Part shown: positions 1-7,011 of the stretch, piece after piece | Position numbering within the stretch: position 1 is the stretch's first letter | How the letters are laid out: the number at the start of each line of letters is the position of its first letter | DNA from: Streptomyces griseus | GTDB taxonomy: Bacteria; Actinomycetota; Actinomycetes; Streptomycetales; Streptomycetaceae | Direction of reading: 5' to 3' | Length of the DNA: 64,000 nucleotides | NCBI RefSeq assembly: GCF_900460065.1 | Contig: NZ_UAVD01000028.1 | Coordinates: forward strand, 124,001 to 188,000 | Notes under the pieces: generated by a model | Told to the model about the DNA's origin: nothing | The model's database searches: none | Seen by the model: only the letters and a program-made list of their open reading frames with translations | Made by a program: the position numbers and the translations under genes

Positions 1-97
1 GCGTTCGATGTCACACCGCCGAAAGGCGGAGTGTTCGGACCGACGGCGCCCGGGCGATCGCACTGTTCGAACCGGGTACGAGCGCGGGAGGCGGAAC

Positions 98-250
98 GGT
101 GCTGACCGGGGGGTGGACCCGAGTGAGGCGAACGATCCGAACCGGGGGCGGACCCGGATGAGGGGACACGATCCGAACCGGGGGCGGACCCGGGTGATGG
201 GACACGGTCCGAACCGGGGCGGGCCCGACTCGGGCGGCACGGTCCGAACC
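98..250. repeat. Degenerate 36-bp tandem repeat upstream of ychF
   Basis: About four units of a 36-bp sequence begin near 98, 134, 170 and 206, and a partial unit starts at 241. The 134 and 170 copies differ by only a few bases, with a shared core GATCCGAACCGGGGGCGGAC; the outer copies are more diverged. The unit is a multiple of three, so both strands stay open with 12-residue periodicity. No start with a convincing ribosome binding site was found, so this looks like a minisatellite rather than a gene. The remaining bases up to 406 show nothing else clear. Confidence 0.75.
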
Positions 251-406
251 TGCGCGAGGGGCCCGTGAAACCGCCCTGTACGAGCGCGAGGGGCGGCCCC
301 GTAAACTGGAGAATCGGTCCCACTCCGGGACTCGGCGGACCCGGCCCGACAGCCGAGCCGGCCCCGGACGCCCCTGACCCCCTCCTCACTCCAGGAAGTC
401 GCCAAA

Positions 407-1495
407 GTGTCGCTCACGATCGGAATCGTCGGTCTGCCGAATGTCGGCAAGTCGACCCTGTTCAACGCCCTGACCAAGAACGACGTGCTGGCGGCCAACT
501 ACCCGTTCGCCACGATCGAGCCGAACGTCGGCGTCGTCGGCGTCCCGGACCCGCGCCTGAACAAGCTCGCGGAGATCTTCAACTCCCAGCGGCTCCTCCC
601 GGCGACGGTGGACTTCGTCGACATCGCCGGCATCGTCCGGGGCGCTTCGGAGGGCGAGGGCCTGGGCAACAAGTTCCTCGCGAACATCCGCGAGTCCGAC
701 GCGATCTGCCAGGTCATCCGGGCCTTCAAGGACGAGAACGTCGTCCACGTCGACGGCAAGGTCTCGCCGAAGGACGACATCGAGACGATCAACACGGAGC
801 TGATCCTCGCCGACCTCCAGTCCGTCGAGAAGGCCGTCCCGCGCCTGACGAAGGAGTCCCGCCTCCAGAAGGAGAAGGTCGCGGTCCTCGCCGCGGTCGA
901 GGAGGCGAAGCAGATCCTGGAGACCGGCCAGACCCTCTTCGCCGCGGGCATCACGGCCGGCACCGAGAAGGGCAAGCTCCTCCACGAGCTGCACCTCCTC
1001 ACCGTCAAGCCCTTCCTGTACGTCTTCAACGTCGACGAGGACGAGCTGGTCGACGAGGACTTCAAGAACGAACAGCGCGCCCTGGTCGCCCCCGCCGAGG
1101 CGATCTTCCTGAACGCCAAGATCGAGTCCGAACTGATCGAGCTCGACGACGACGAGGCCCTCGAACTCCTCCAGTCCATGGGCCAGGAGGAGCCCGGCCT
1201 CGCCACCCTCGGCCGCGTCGGCTTCGAGACCCTGGGCCTCCAGACCTACCTCACGGCAGGCCCGAAGGAAGCCCGCGCGTGGACCATCAAGAAGGGCGCC
1301 ACGGCCCCGGAGGCGGCCGGTGTGATCCACACCGACTTCCAGAAGGGCTTCATCAAGGCGGAGATCGTCTCCTTCGCCGACCTGGTCGAGACCGGCTCGG
1401 TCGCCGAGGCCCGCGCCAAGGGCAAGGCCCGCATGGAGGGCAAGGACTACGTCATGCAGGACGGGGACGTGGTGGAGTTCCGCTTCAACGTGTAG
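407..1495 (+). CDS. ychF: Redox-regulated ATPase YchF (OLA1/Obg-like)
   Basis: This is a 362-aa cytosolic P-loop NTPase of the Obg-related YchF family, which associates with ribosomes and is linked to stress and redox responses. The P-loop GLPNVGKS is at residues 8-15 and the switch/G3 segment DIAGIVRGASEGEGLGNKF is around residue 70. The G4 motif is NVDE, an NxxE form instead of NKxD; in this family that change gives ATP rather than GTP preference. The C-terminal TGS domain ends in MQDGDVVEFRFNV. The GTG start is chosen because AGGAAG lies eight bases upstream and the product then begins directly at the G domain (VSLTIGIVGLPNVG). Length is normal for the family. Confidence 0.97.
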   Translation: MSLTIGIVGLPNVGKSTLFNALTKNDVLAANYPFATIEPNVGVVGVPDPRLNKLAEIFNSQRLLPATVDFVDIAGIVRGASEGEGLGNKFLANIRESDAICQVIRAFKDENVVHVDGKVSPKDDIETINTELILADLQSVEKAVPRLTKESRLQKEKVAVLAAVEEAKQILETGQTLFAAGITAGTEKGKLLHELHLLTVKPFLYVFNVDEDELVDEDFKNEQRALVAPAEAIFLNAKIESELIELDDDEALELLQSMGQEEPGLATLGRVGFETLGLQTYLTAGPKEARAWTIKKGATAPEAAGVIHTDFQKGFIKAEIVSFADLVETGSVAEARAKGKARMEGKDYVMQDGDVVEFRFNV

Positions 1496-1520
1496 GCGTG
1501 CGCATACTCTGCATGATGAG

Positions 1521-1608
1521 TCGGAATGTGCACATCAGAAGGGGTCGAGCCTTTGCCGGGTTCGACCCCTTCGGCGTCACTGTGCGCGATGAGTGGCGCA
1601 TATTCCGA
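1521..1608 (+). terminator. Nested inverted repeats after ychF (probable terminator)
   Basis: The inner hairpin has perfect 11-bp arms, GAAGGGGTCGA at 1538-1548 and TCGACCCCTTC at 1562-1572, with a 13-nt loop. A second pair encloses it: TCGGAATGTGC at 1521-1531 and GCATATTCCGA at 1598-1608, which pair over 11 positions with one G-U wobble. There is no U tract, so termination is inferred from the position 26 bp after ychF. The rest of 1496-1889 holds no convincing gene; nothing else is seen there except the start region of the next gene. Confidence 0.55.
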
Positions 1609-1889
1609 CGACGTATGGACGGCGGTTGATCGGGTGCCGTAAACGGGACCGGAGTCCCACGTGAACGCGATCTCTTGGGCGAAAGTCGCCGCCGTCGTCC
1701 TGTCCGGATGGGGAAAGACCCTGACGAGGTGCTCCTCTCATCCTGAGATTCCAGCCTCGGCCGCTACGCCGCTGTGCGCTTCCGCAGCCCGCCCACGGCC
1801 CCCGGTCGCAGGTCGGGCACGTCGGACGGTTCCGTTCGTGGCCCGGAGGGGTAAGAAGCTGGGTAAGTCCCCTTGGGGAGGCTGATTCG

Positions 1890-2327
1890 ATGCCGTGGTT
1901 CGCTTGGTTGCTCGCCGCCGCGGCGCTCGGAGCTGCGGAGTTCTTCACTCTCACGCTCGTCTTCGGGTTGCTGGCCGGCGCGGCGTTGGTCGCTGCCGTC
2001 GTGGCCGGAGTGGGCGTCGGTCTGCTGGGGCAGCTCGTGGCGCTCGGGCTGGCGGCGGTGGCGGGTCTGGCCCTCGTCCGGCCTGTCGCGCTCCGGCAGA
2101 TGACGCAGGGGCCCTTGACCTACGAGGGCAGCGACGCGCTGATCGGCAAGCGGGCCGAGGTCGTGCAGGAGGTCACCGCGACCCACGGGCTGATCAAGAT
2201 CTCCGGCGAGGAGTGGTCGGCTCGCGCTCTCGATGAAAACCTGGTGATTCCGGTGGGCGCTCTGGTGGACGTCATGGAGATCGAGGGCGCCACCGCCGTC
2301 GTGTATCCCCGCGAACTCCTTCCGTGA
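1890..2327 (+). CDS. NfeD family membrane protein
   Basis: A 145-aa protein with two or three hydrophobic segments in its first 65 residues, followed by a small soluble domain (about 75-145) with the OB-fold-like pattern of NfeD C-termini, including LIGKRAEVVQEV and ending in a VVYPREL-type strand. The ATG is preceded by GGGGAGG. The next gene starts 34 bp downstream and encodes an SPFH protein. NfeD and SPFH/stomatin proteins are usually encoded together and are thought to act together on membrane organisation and membrane-protein quality control. This is the short NfeD type, lacking the N-terminal ClpP-like protease domain of long NfeD proteins. Confidence 0.88.
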   Translation: MPWFAWLLAAAALGAAEFFTLTLVFGLLAGAALVAAVVAGVGVGLLGQLVALGLAAVAGLALVRPVALRQMTQGPLTYEGSDALIGKRAEVVQEVTATHGLIKISGEEWSARALDENLVIPVGALVDVMEIEGATAVVYPRELLP

Positions 2328-2361
2328 ACGGCTCGCAGCGCGGGAGGACCGAGGAGGAAGT

Positions 2362-3471
2362 ATGGATCCGGTTGTCATCCCGATTCTTGTGGCGGCGATC
2401 GTCGTCGTGTTCCTCGTGGCCGCCACCGTGCGTATCGTTCCGCAGGCGCGCCGCTACAACATCGAGCGGTTCGGCCGGTACCGCCGGACGCTCCAGCCGG
2501 GCCTGAACTTCGTCCTGCCGGTGGCGGACCGGGTCAACACCAAGCTCGACGTGCGTGAGCAGGTGTACTCCTCCGACCCCAAGCCGGTGATCACCGAGGA
2601 CAACCTCGTGGTCAACATCGACACCGTGCTCTACTACCAGATCACCGATCCGCGGGCGGCGGCCTACGAGGTCGCCGACTATCTGCACGCCATCGATCAG
2701 CTCACCGTGACCACCCTGCGCAACGTCATCGGCAGCATGGACCTGGAGGGGACGCTCACCTCGCGTGAGGAGATCAACGCCCGGCTCCGGGCCGTCCTCG
2801 ACGACGCGACCGGCAAGTGGGGCATCCGGGTCAACCGCGTCGAGATCAAGGCCATCGATCCGCCGAACACCATCAAAGAGGCGATGGAGAAGCAGATGCG
2901 GGCCGAGCGCGACAAGCGCGCGGCCATCCTGCACGCCGAGGGTGAGCGGCAGGCCAAGATCCTCACCGCGGAGGGCACGAAGCAGAAGGACATCCTGGAG
3001 GCGCAGGGTACGCAGCAGGCCATGATTCTCCGGGCGGACGGCGAGTCGAAGGCCGTGGAACTCGTCTTCCAGGCCGTCCACCGCAACAACGCCGACGCGA
3101 AGGTCCTGGCCTACAAGTACCTGGAGACGCTCCCGCATCTGGCGCAGAGCGACAACAACACCTTCTGGGTGATTCCGGGCGAGCTGACCGAGGCGATCCG
3201 CACCGTCACCACCGCGTTCGGCGACCAGGCGTCGGGCACCGCGCCCCCGCCCGGTGCGCAGCGCGAGGACGCGACCGACGCCGACGCCTCGGACAAGGAC
3301 CACGTGGGGGCCCCGGAGGTCGAGGCGAACTCCACCCTCGCGCTGGACGCCGTCGCGGCAGCCGACGAGGCCGCGAAGCAGGCCGCCGTCGCCGTGAGCG
3401 ACGCGAAGGCGGAGGCGGAAGCCGCGGGAGAGACACGGCTGCCGGGGCGGGAGCAGGCTTCCGGCGACTGA
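2362..3471 (+). CDS. SPFH/Band 7 (stomatin-like) membrane protein
   Basis: A 369-aa protein anchored by one N-terminal transmembrane helix (about residues 4-24). A Band 7/SPFH domain follows (about 25-190; FGRYRRTLQPGLNFVLPVAD and the strand pair ending VNIDTVLYYQI are typical). A helical region of about 190-280 contains AEGERQAKILTAEGTKQKD-like Ala/Glu repeats that mediate oligomerisation. The tail from about 295 is Ala/Glu/Asp-rich and probably disordered. The start has AGGAGGAAG upstream. Paired with the preceding NfeD gene, it probably forms a membrane scaffold resembling stomatin or QmcA. Confidence 0.93.
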   Translation: MDPVVIPILVAAIVVVFLVAATVRIVPQARRYNIERFGRYRRTLQPGLNFVLPVADRVNTKLDVREQVYSSDPKPVITEDNLVVNIDTVLYYQITDPRAAAYEVADYLHAIDQLTVTTLRNVIGSMDLEGTLTSREEINARLRAVLDDATGKWGIRVNRVEIKAIDPPNTIKEAMEKQMRAERDKRAAILHAEGERQAKILTAEGTKQKDILEAQGTQQAMILRADGESKAVELVFQAVHRNNADAKVLAYKYLETLPHLAQSDNNTFWVIPGELTEAIRTVTTAFGDQASGTAPPPGAQREDATDADASDKDHVGAPEVEANSTLALDAVAAADEAAKQAAVAVSDAKAEAEAAGETRLPGREQASGD

Positions 3472-3513
3472 GCGGCAGCAGCGGTACGGGGGCGGCTCCC
3501 GAGCGCCCGACAG

Positions 3514-3620
3514 CCCTCCTTGCACGACCTCGCGCGGCAGCCCTGCTCCTGCGACCTCGCGTGGCAGCCTTGCTCGTGCGACTTCGCGCGCCACCCCTGC
3601 TCGTGCGACCCGCGTGGCGC
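3514..3620. repeat. Four 27-bp tandem repeats
   Basis: Four consecutive units start at 3514, 3541, 3568 and 3595 (27, 27, 27 and 26 bp). Each has the pattern CCYTGCTCSTGCGACYTCGC followed by GYGGCAG or a close variant. They lie between the stop of the SPFH gene and the convergent end of the conflict cassette. Any minus-strand reading gives a 9-residue Arg/Ala-rich periodicity without a start, so they are called non-coding. From 3621 to 3747 the DNA stays GC-rich with several CGTACGG words and no gene. Confidence 0.8.
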
Positions 3621-3747
3621 GCGTGCGGCCCGGCAGTCCCGTACGGCCCGGGCAGCACCTGGGCCCCGGCGGTGAGCACGTACGGTCCCGTACGGCCTGC
3701 GTGGCCATCCGCAGCCCCGTACCGCCCCCCGGCGGCGTCGTGCCCCG

Positions 3748-4191
3748 TCAGGTTCCGGTACGGCGGTGGTGCAGGTCCGCCGCCGTGTCCAGCGTGCGGT
3801 CGATGCCGCCGGCGACGGTGGGGTTGGTGTTGTTCACGTGCCGCACGATCGCCGCGCCCGCCCATGAGATCGCCGGGGGAGGGACAGAAAATCTGTGGAA
3901 CAGCGGTGGCACCCCGTAGATCTCGCGGAGGATCTCCTCCACGACGAACTCGTTGACCGGCCGCCGCTCGACGCGGTGGGCGGCGGCGACCTCGTCGCTG
4001 AACGCCGCCAGGTCCTCGATGCCGCACCGGTCGCCCAGGCGCGGCGCGAGCATCACGGCGATCACCGTGACGAGGAATCCGTTGAAGGCGATCCGGTCGC
4101 CGGGCGACAGTGCCTCGTCGAGCGCCTTCGCCCGGCGGTCCTTGAGGACCAGGCACCTGATCTGGTCGCGGAACCGCGGCTCTACGCGCAC
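3748..4191 (-). CDS. Unrecognised protein, last gene of the caspase cassette
   Basis: A 147-aa protein starting at a GTG with a near-perfect AGGAGGTG seven bases upstream, which argues strongly that it is real. I do not recognise the family. The N-terminal part is basic (FRDQIRCLVLKDRRAKALDE). A hydrophobic stretch around residues 36-50 (RIAFNGFLVTVIAVMLA) could be a buried or membrane helix. An acidic region and a His/Arg-rich C-terminus (ADLHHRRTGT) follow. It begins 54 bp after the 95-aa gene and is probably co-transcribed with the EACC1 and caspase genes. It could be a cassette-specific regulator, an immunity-like partner or a substrate; nothing in the sequence decides between these. Confidence 0.75.
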   Translation of the reverse strand: MRVEPRFRDQIRCLVLKDRRAKALDEALSPGDRIAFNGFLVTVIAVMLAPRLGDRCGIEDLAAFSDEVAAAHRVERRPVNEFVVEEILREIYGVPPLFHRFSVPPPAISWAGAAIVRHVNNTNPTVAGGIDRTLDTAADLHHRRTGT

Positions 4192-4245
4192 TTTCCCACC
4201 TCCTGCTCGACAACTGGGCTGATCGGCCGCTTCGCCACGGTGCGG

Positions 4246-4533
4246 CTACTCGACGTGGGTGAAGGACATGAGCACCGCCAGCACGGCGTCCTCGAACGAC
4301 GCGTGCCGGCCGACCTCGTCCGAACGGAAGACGCCGTGGGGGCGTACGACGGCGAAAGCGCTCCACAGTCCCAGGTAGTGGTCCAGATGGCCCGCGTGAA
4401 ACGTTTCCCCGCCCTGGTCAAGGATCACGTGGACGGTCTCCTCGCCGGGGGTCGTGCCGGGCTGTGCCCGGAGCACGAACCGGTGGCGTCGCAGCGACTG
4501 CCCGAGCGCCTCGCTGATATCGGGGATCGACAT
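4246..4533 (-). CDS. Unrecognised 95-aa protein downstream of the caspase gene
   Basis: A 95-aa soluble protein beginning MSIPDISEALGQSLRRHRFV, with a GGGAG ribosome binding site. The start follows the caspase stop by 88 bp of very G-rich (plus strand) spacer. It has a short amphipathic N-terminal helix and a beta-rich middle (EETVHVILDQGGETFHAGH). The C-terminal helix (FEDAVLAVLMSFTHVE) looks suited to protein contacts. No catalytic motif is visible and I do not recognise the family. Its place between the caspase and the 147-aa gene suggests it belongs to the same transcript. Confidence 0.75.
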   Translation of the reverse strand: MSIPDISEALGQSLRRHRFVLRAQPGTTPGEETVHVILDQGGETFHAGHLDHYLGLWSAFAVVRPHGVFRSDEVGRHASFEDAVLAVLMSFTHVE

Positions 4534-4570
4534 GTCGCACTCCCTGTCTGTGCCGTGCGTCGCAGGAGCT

Positions 4571-4618
4571 GGGGGGAGGGGGAGGGAAAGGGGGGAGGAG
4601 TAAGGGGCGGGGCGGGGT
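4571..4618 (+). other. G-run tract (possible G-quadruplex) between caspase and 95-aa genes
   Basis: The plus strand has at least seven closely spaced runs of three to six G (GGGGGG, GGGGG, GGG, GGGGGG, then three GGGG runs separated by single C). The cassette is transcribed from the other strand, so the mRNA is C-rich here and the G strand is the template. The tract fits the G-quadruplex pattern and occupies most of the spacer between two co-oriented genes. Confidence 0.5.
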
Positions 4619-4621
4619 CGG

Positions 4622-6202
4622 TCAGGGGCGGCGGCCGTCCAGTCCGGCCGCGTAGGCGCGGAGCCTCCCCCGGCCGACGGTCTCGTAGTAGCGGCGTGCC
4701 GTGCTCGCCAGGTCCGACCTGAGCGGCCGCAGTCCGGCAAAGTCGGAGAGGACACGCGCCTGTTCCGTCTCGTCGAGCGTCGACCACTCCCCGTAGGCGC
4801 CGCCGCAGGCATCGACCAGGACGTCGAGGCACTGCGCCAGCGCCAGCGAATCCGATCCGTCCCACGCGGCCAGCCAGCGTTCGCGCGGTACGCCGGACGC
4901 GAGGGCGGCGACGGCGGCGAGGACGGCGAGGGTGGGCCCGGGCGCCGGGGCCGGTGGATCGGGGCGGGGCGGCTCCGTCTCCTCCTCCCCGGTCCGCCGA
5001 GGCGGCCCGATGCCCAGGCGGATGCGCTGTTCCAGCCCCGTCAGCCGCTCCTGGGCCGCCGTGTTGCCCCGGCGCGCGGCGAGGGCGTACCAGTACAGCG
5101 CCCGGTCCTGGTTGCCGTACTGCTCCTCGTAGAGCTGCCCGAGGTGGAGCGGGGCGACCGGATCGCCGGCCTCGGAGGACCGCACGTACCACTGGGTCGC
5201 CTCCTGGAGGGCCTTCCCCTCGACCGGACCCGGCTTGATCCCCTGCATCCTCGCCCGGACCCGGCCCTCGGCGATCTGTCCGAGCCGGTTCATCGACGGC
5301 GTGTGCCCGGTCGCGGCCGGGCCCTCGTACAGCGCGGCGATCGCGGGGAGCCGCTCGACGCCCTCCTTGGTCTCCCGCCGGTACGCCTCGCGGTAGACGG
5401 CCTCGGGATCGGCGCCCGGCTCGGGCGGGGCTTCGGGGGCGTTGTTCCGGGCGAACACCCAGCGGGCGGCGTGGTTCTCGACGCGGCGGCCCGGTTCGGG
5501 CCTCCCGTTCGCCACGAGGTGGTCGGAGACCGCGCCGAAGATGTGGTCGAACGTGAGGCCGGCCGGTGCGCCGCTCAGGCCCTCGTACACGGTGTCCACG
5601 AGGGCCTTCGTGAAGTACGTCTGCGCGTCGGCGACCGTCTCCAGTTCGTGCCAGGAGGTCTCGAACGCGCCGCTGCTCATCATCAGGTACGCGCCGGGCC
5701 CGGGCGGCAGGTGGTCGACGGAGAGGCGGCCGTACTCCTCGGTGGCGAGCCCCGCGTAGCAGCAGTCGAGCACCGCGATCTTGACCCGGGCGCGGCTGGC
5801 GCGGAACGCGTCCCGCACCGCGTCGAACGGGAGCCCCGTGGCGGCCGTGAGGTCCGCGTCCCGCAGGGTGTCGACCACGGTGAGGCACAGCCGCTCCCGA
5901 TGGTCGTAGATCCCGTGTCCGACGTAGTAGAAGAACGCGACGTCCTCGGCCTCCTTGAGCGTCGAGATGAGATCGCGATGGATCGTGCCGAGCGTGGTCA
6001 TGTTCGCGAAGGTCACGAGGGAGGCGTCGGGCCAGGGGCCGCACACCGGATCGCGGAGCAGGCCGTTCATCCGGTCGAAGCTGCGCTTCACCGCGGGCAC
6101 GTCGTCGAGGCACTCGTCCGCGTACGTCCAGGTGCCCATGAGGACCGCGCGGGACCGGGAGTAGTCCCGGTTCGCGGGTTCACCCGTCGCGGGCTCACTC
6201 AT
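4622..6202 (-). CDS. Caspase-family peptidase, EACC1-associated type
   Basis: A 526-aa protein. Residues 15-250 form a caspase/metacaspase-like (clan CD) domain. The histidine motif YYVGHG places the catalytic His at 96, and LDCCYAG places the nucleophile at Cys148. Residues from about 330 hold short Sel1/TPR-like helices (HLGQLYEEQYGNQDRALYWY). After a Pro-rich linker comes a helical C-terminal domain of about 110 residues that I do not recognise. Such fusions are known from bacterial conflict systems, in which activation cleaves proteins and harms or kills the host cell. The ATG at 6202 overlaps the EACC1 stop by 8 nt (ATGAGTGA), implying translational coupling; an in-frame ATG at 6232 is the alternative. 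Operon mates are EACC1 upstream and two unknown genes downstream. Confidence 0.9.
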   Translation of the reverse strand: MSEPATGEPANRDYSRSRAVLMGTWTYADECLDDVPAVKRSFDRMNGLLRDPVCGPWPDASLVTFANMTTLGTIHRDLISTLKEAEDVAFFYYVGHGIYDHRERLCLTVVDTLRDADLTAATGLPFDAVRDAFRASRARVKIAVLDCCYAGLATEEYGRLSVDHLPPGPGAYLMMSSGAFETSWHELETVADAQTYFTKALVDTVYEGLSGAPAGLTFDHIFGAVSDHLVANGRPEPGRRVENHAARWVFARNNAPEAPPEPGADPEAVYREAYRRETKEGVERLPAIAALYEGPAATGHTPSMNRLGQIAEGRVRARMQGIKPGPVEGKALQEATQWYVRSSEAGDPVAPLHLGQLYEEQYGNQDRALYWYALAARRGNTAAQERLTGLEQRIRLGIGPPRRTGEEETEPPRPDPPAPAPGPTLAVLAAVAALASGVPRERWLAAWDGSDSLALAQCLDVLVDACGGAYGEWSTLDETEQARVLSDFAGLRPLRSDLASTARRYYETVGRGRLRAYAAGLDGRRP

Positions 6203-6596
6203 CGAGGGCTCTTTCGTCGCGGGCACGTTCATCGTCGCCGAGCAGGCGCTCGACGATCTCCAGGACCCTCTGCGGGTCGTCGAGGTTCCCGCCGGAGATC
6301 GTGACCGTCCGGTCCTCCCGGGTCAGCTTCACGGTCACGGACGACCTCCGGGACTTGATGAACGCCGGCAGTGTCCGGATCGCGACGGCGAGCACCGCCG
6401 AGGAGGGCACCAGCAGCTGGATCACCTCGGCGGCGCCGAGTTCGCCCGCGCCGGGGCGGGACCGCTGCCGGGTGACGTCGGCGCCCGGGATCGCGCCGAG
6501 GCGTCGGGACAGCGGGCCGACACCGGCCGGCTCGGAGACGGTCACGACGATCTCGTGAAAGGTGTCCGTTCCGTCGACGGCGCCGGTGGTTCCCAT
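6195..6596 (-). CDS. Effector-associated constant component EACC1-like protein
   Basis: A 133-aa protein with the layout of EACC1 proteins. A first beta-rich part (about 12-30) leads to a PGAGELGAAE turn, followed by a hydrophobic helix at about 57-80 (IQLLVPSSAVLAVAIRTLPA). A short basic loop (KSRRSS), a strand pair (VTVKLTREDRTVTISGG) and a final helix ending in ERLL complete it. EACC1 genes accompany peptidase or NTPase effectors in actinobacterial conflict systems, probably as a sensor, adaptor or membrane anchor. GAGGT precedes the ATG. The stop overlaps the caspase start by 8 nt. The family call rests on motif order recognised by eye. Confidence 0.82.
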   Translation of the reverse strand: MGTTGAVDGTDTFHEIVVTVSEPAGVGPLSRRLGAIPGADVTRQRSRPGAGELGAAEVIQLLVPSSAVLAVAIRTLPAFIKSRRSSVTVKLTREDRTVTISGGNLDDPQRVLEIVERLLGDDERARDERALDE

Positions 6597-6600
6597 GGCC

Positions 6601-6663
6601 GTGTACCTCGCGTTCGTGGATCCCGTGTCCGTGGGGCCCGTGCCTGTGTACCTTGCGTCCGTG
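6601..6663. repeat. 18-bp direct repeat in the leader before EACC1
   Basis: The sequence GTGTACCTCGCGTTCGTG at 6601-6618 recurs at 6646-6663 with two mismatches. The intervening bases are also CGTG-rich (GTGTCCGTGGGGCCCGTGCC). The repeat fills the 75-bp spacer between the 71-aa gene and EACC1. It looks like slippage-prone DNA or a short operator array. Confidence 0.5.
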
Positions 6664-6671
6664 CGGCCGGC

Positions 6672-6887
6672 TCAGACCTCGGTGCGGCGGACCTTGTTGT
6701 AGTAGATGCCGATGTCCTCCGGCGCGTGCAGGCGTATGTCCTCGCCGTCGGCGCTCACGGCGCAGACCCAGCCGGACGGCGCGGAACCGGGCTTCGCGAG
6801 GGTGAAGGGGCCTTCCCCGTTGATCGACCACACCGTGCTGCCGAGGCCCACGGTGTGGCCGTCCTTGGTACGAAAGTCTGCGGCCAT
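6672..6887 (-). CDS. Small unknown protein (71 aa), first gene of the cassette
   Basis: The ATG at 6887 gives MAADFRTKDGHTVGLGSTVW..., a compact beta-rich protein with regularly spaced Gly and aromatic residues (WSINGEGPFTL, APSGWVCAV, IGIYYNKV). The pattern suggests a small barrel such as an SH3-like fold; this is inference only. The ribosome binding site is weak (GGGGGTG about 13 bases upstream), and an in-frame extension to 6986 is possible but less likely. The gene precedes EACC1 by 75 bp on the same strand. No family was recognised. Confidence 0.6.
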   Translation of the reverse strand: MAADFRTKDGHTVGLGSTVWSINGEGPFTLAKPGSAPSGWVCAVSADGEDIRLHAPEDIGIYYNKVRRTEV

Positions 6888-7011
6888 GCAGCAGTCGTAA
6901 CACCCCCTGTTCCGCCCGGGGGCCCTGTTCACGGAACTTCGACAACCTGAAGCCGGGCTACCGGTCGGCCGGCGGTGCGACGGCACGCGCCGACCGGTGG
7001 CCCGGCGGGCA

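Noticed and set aside
98..250. CRISPR-like array
   Set aside because: The 36-bp units are contiguous with no unique spacers and there are no cas genes nearby, so it is a tandem repeat.
1577..1954. Small gene in the spacer between ychF and nfeD
   Set aside because: Open frames on either strand lack ribosome binding sites and have no GC third-position bias consistent with a coding strand.
4425..6113. A 562-codon minus-strand frame overlapping the caspase gene
   Set aside because: It is the neighbouring-frame shadow of the caspase gene, which carries the His/Cys motifs; the shadow is Arg/Pro-rich.
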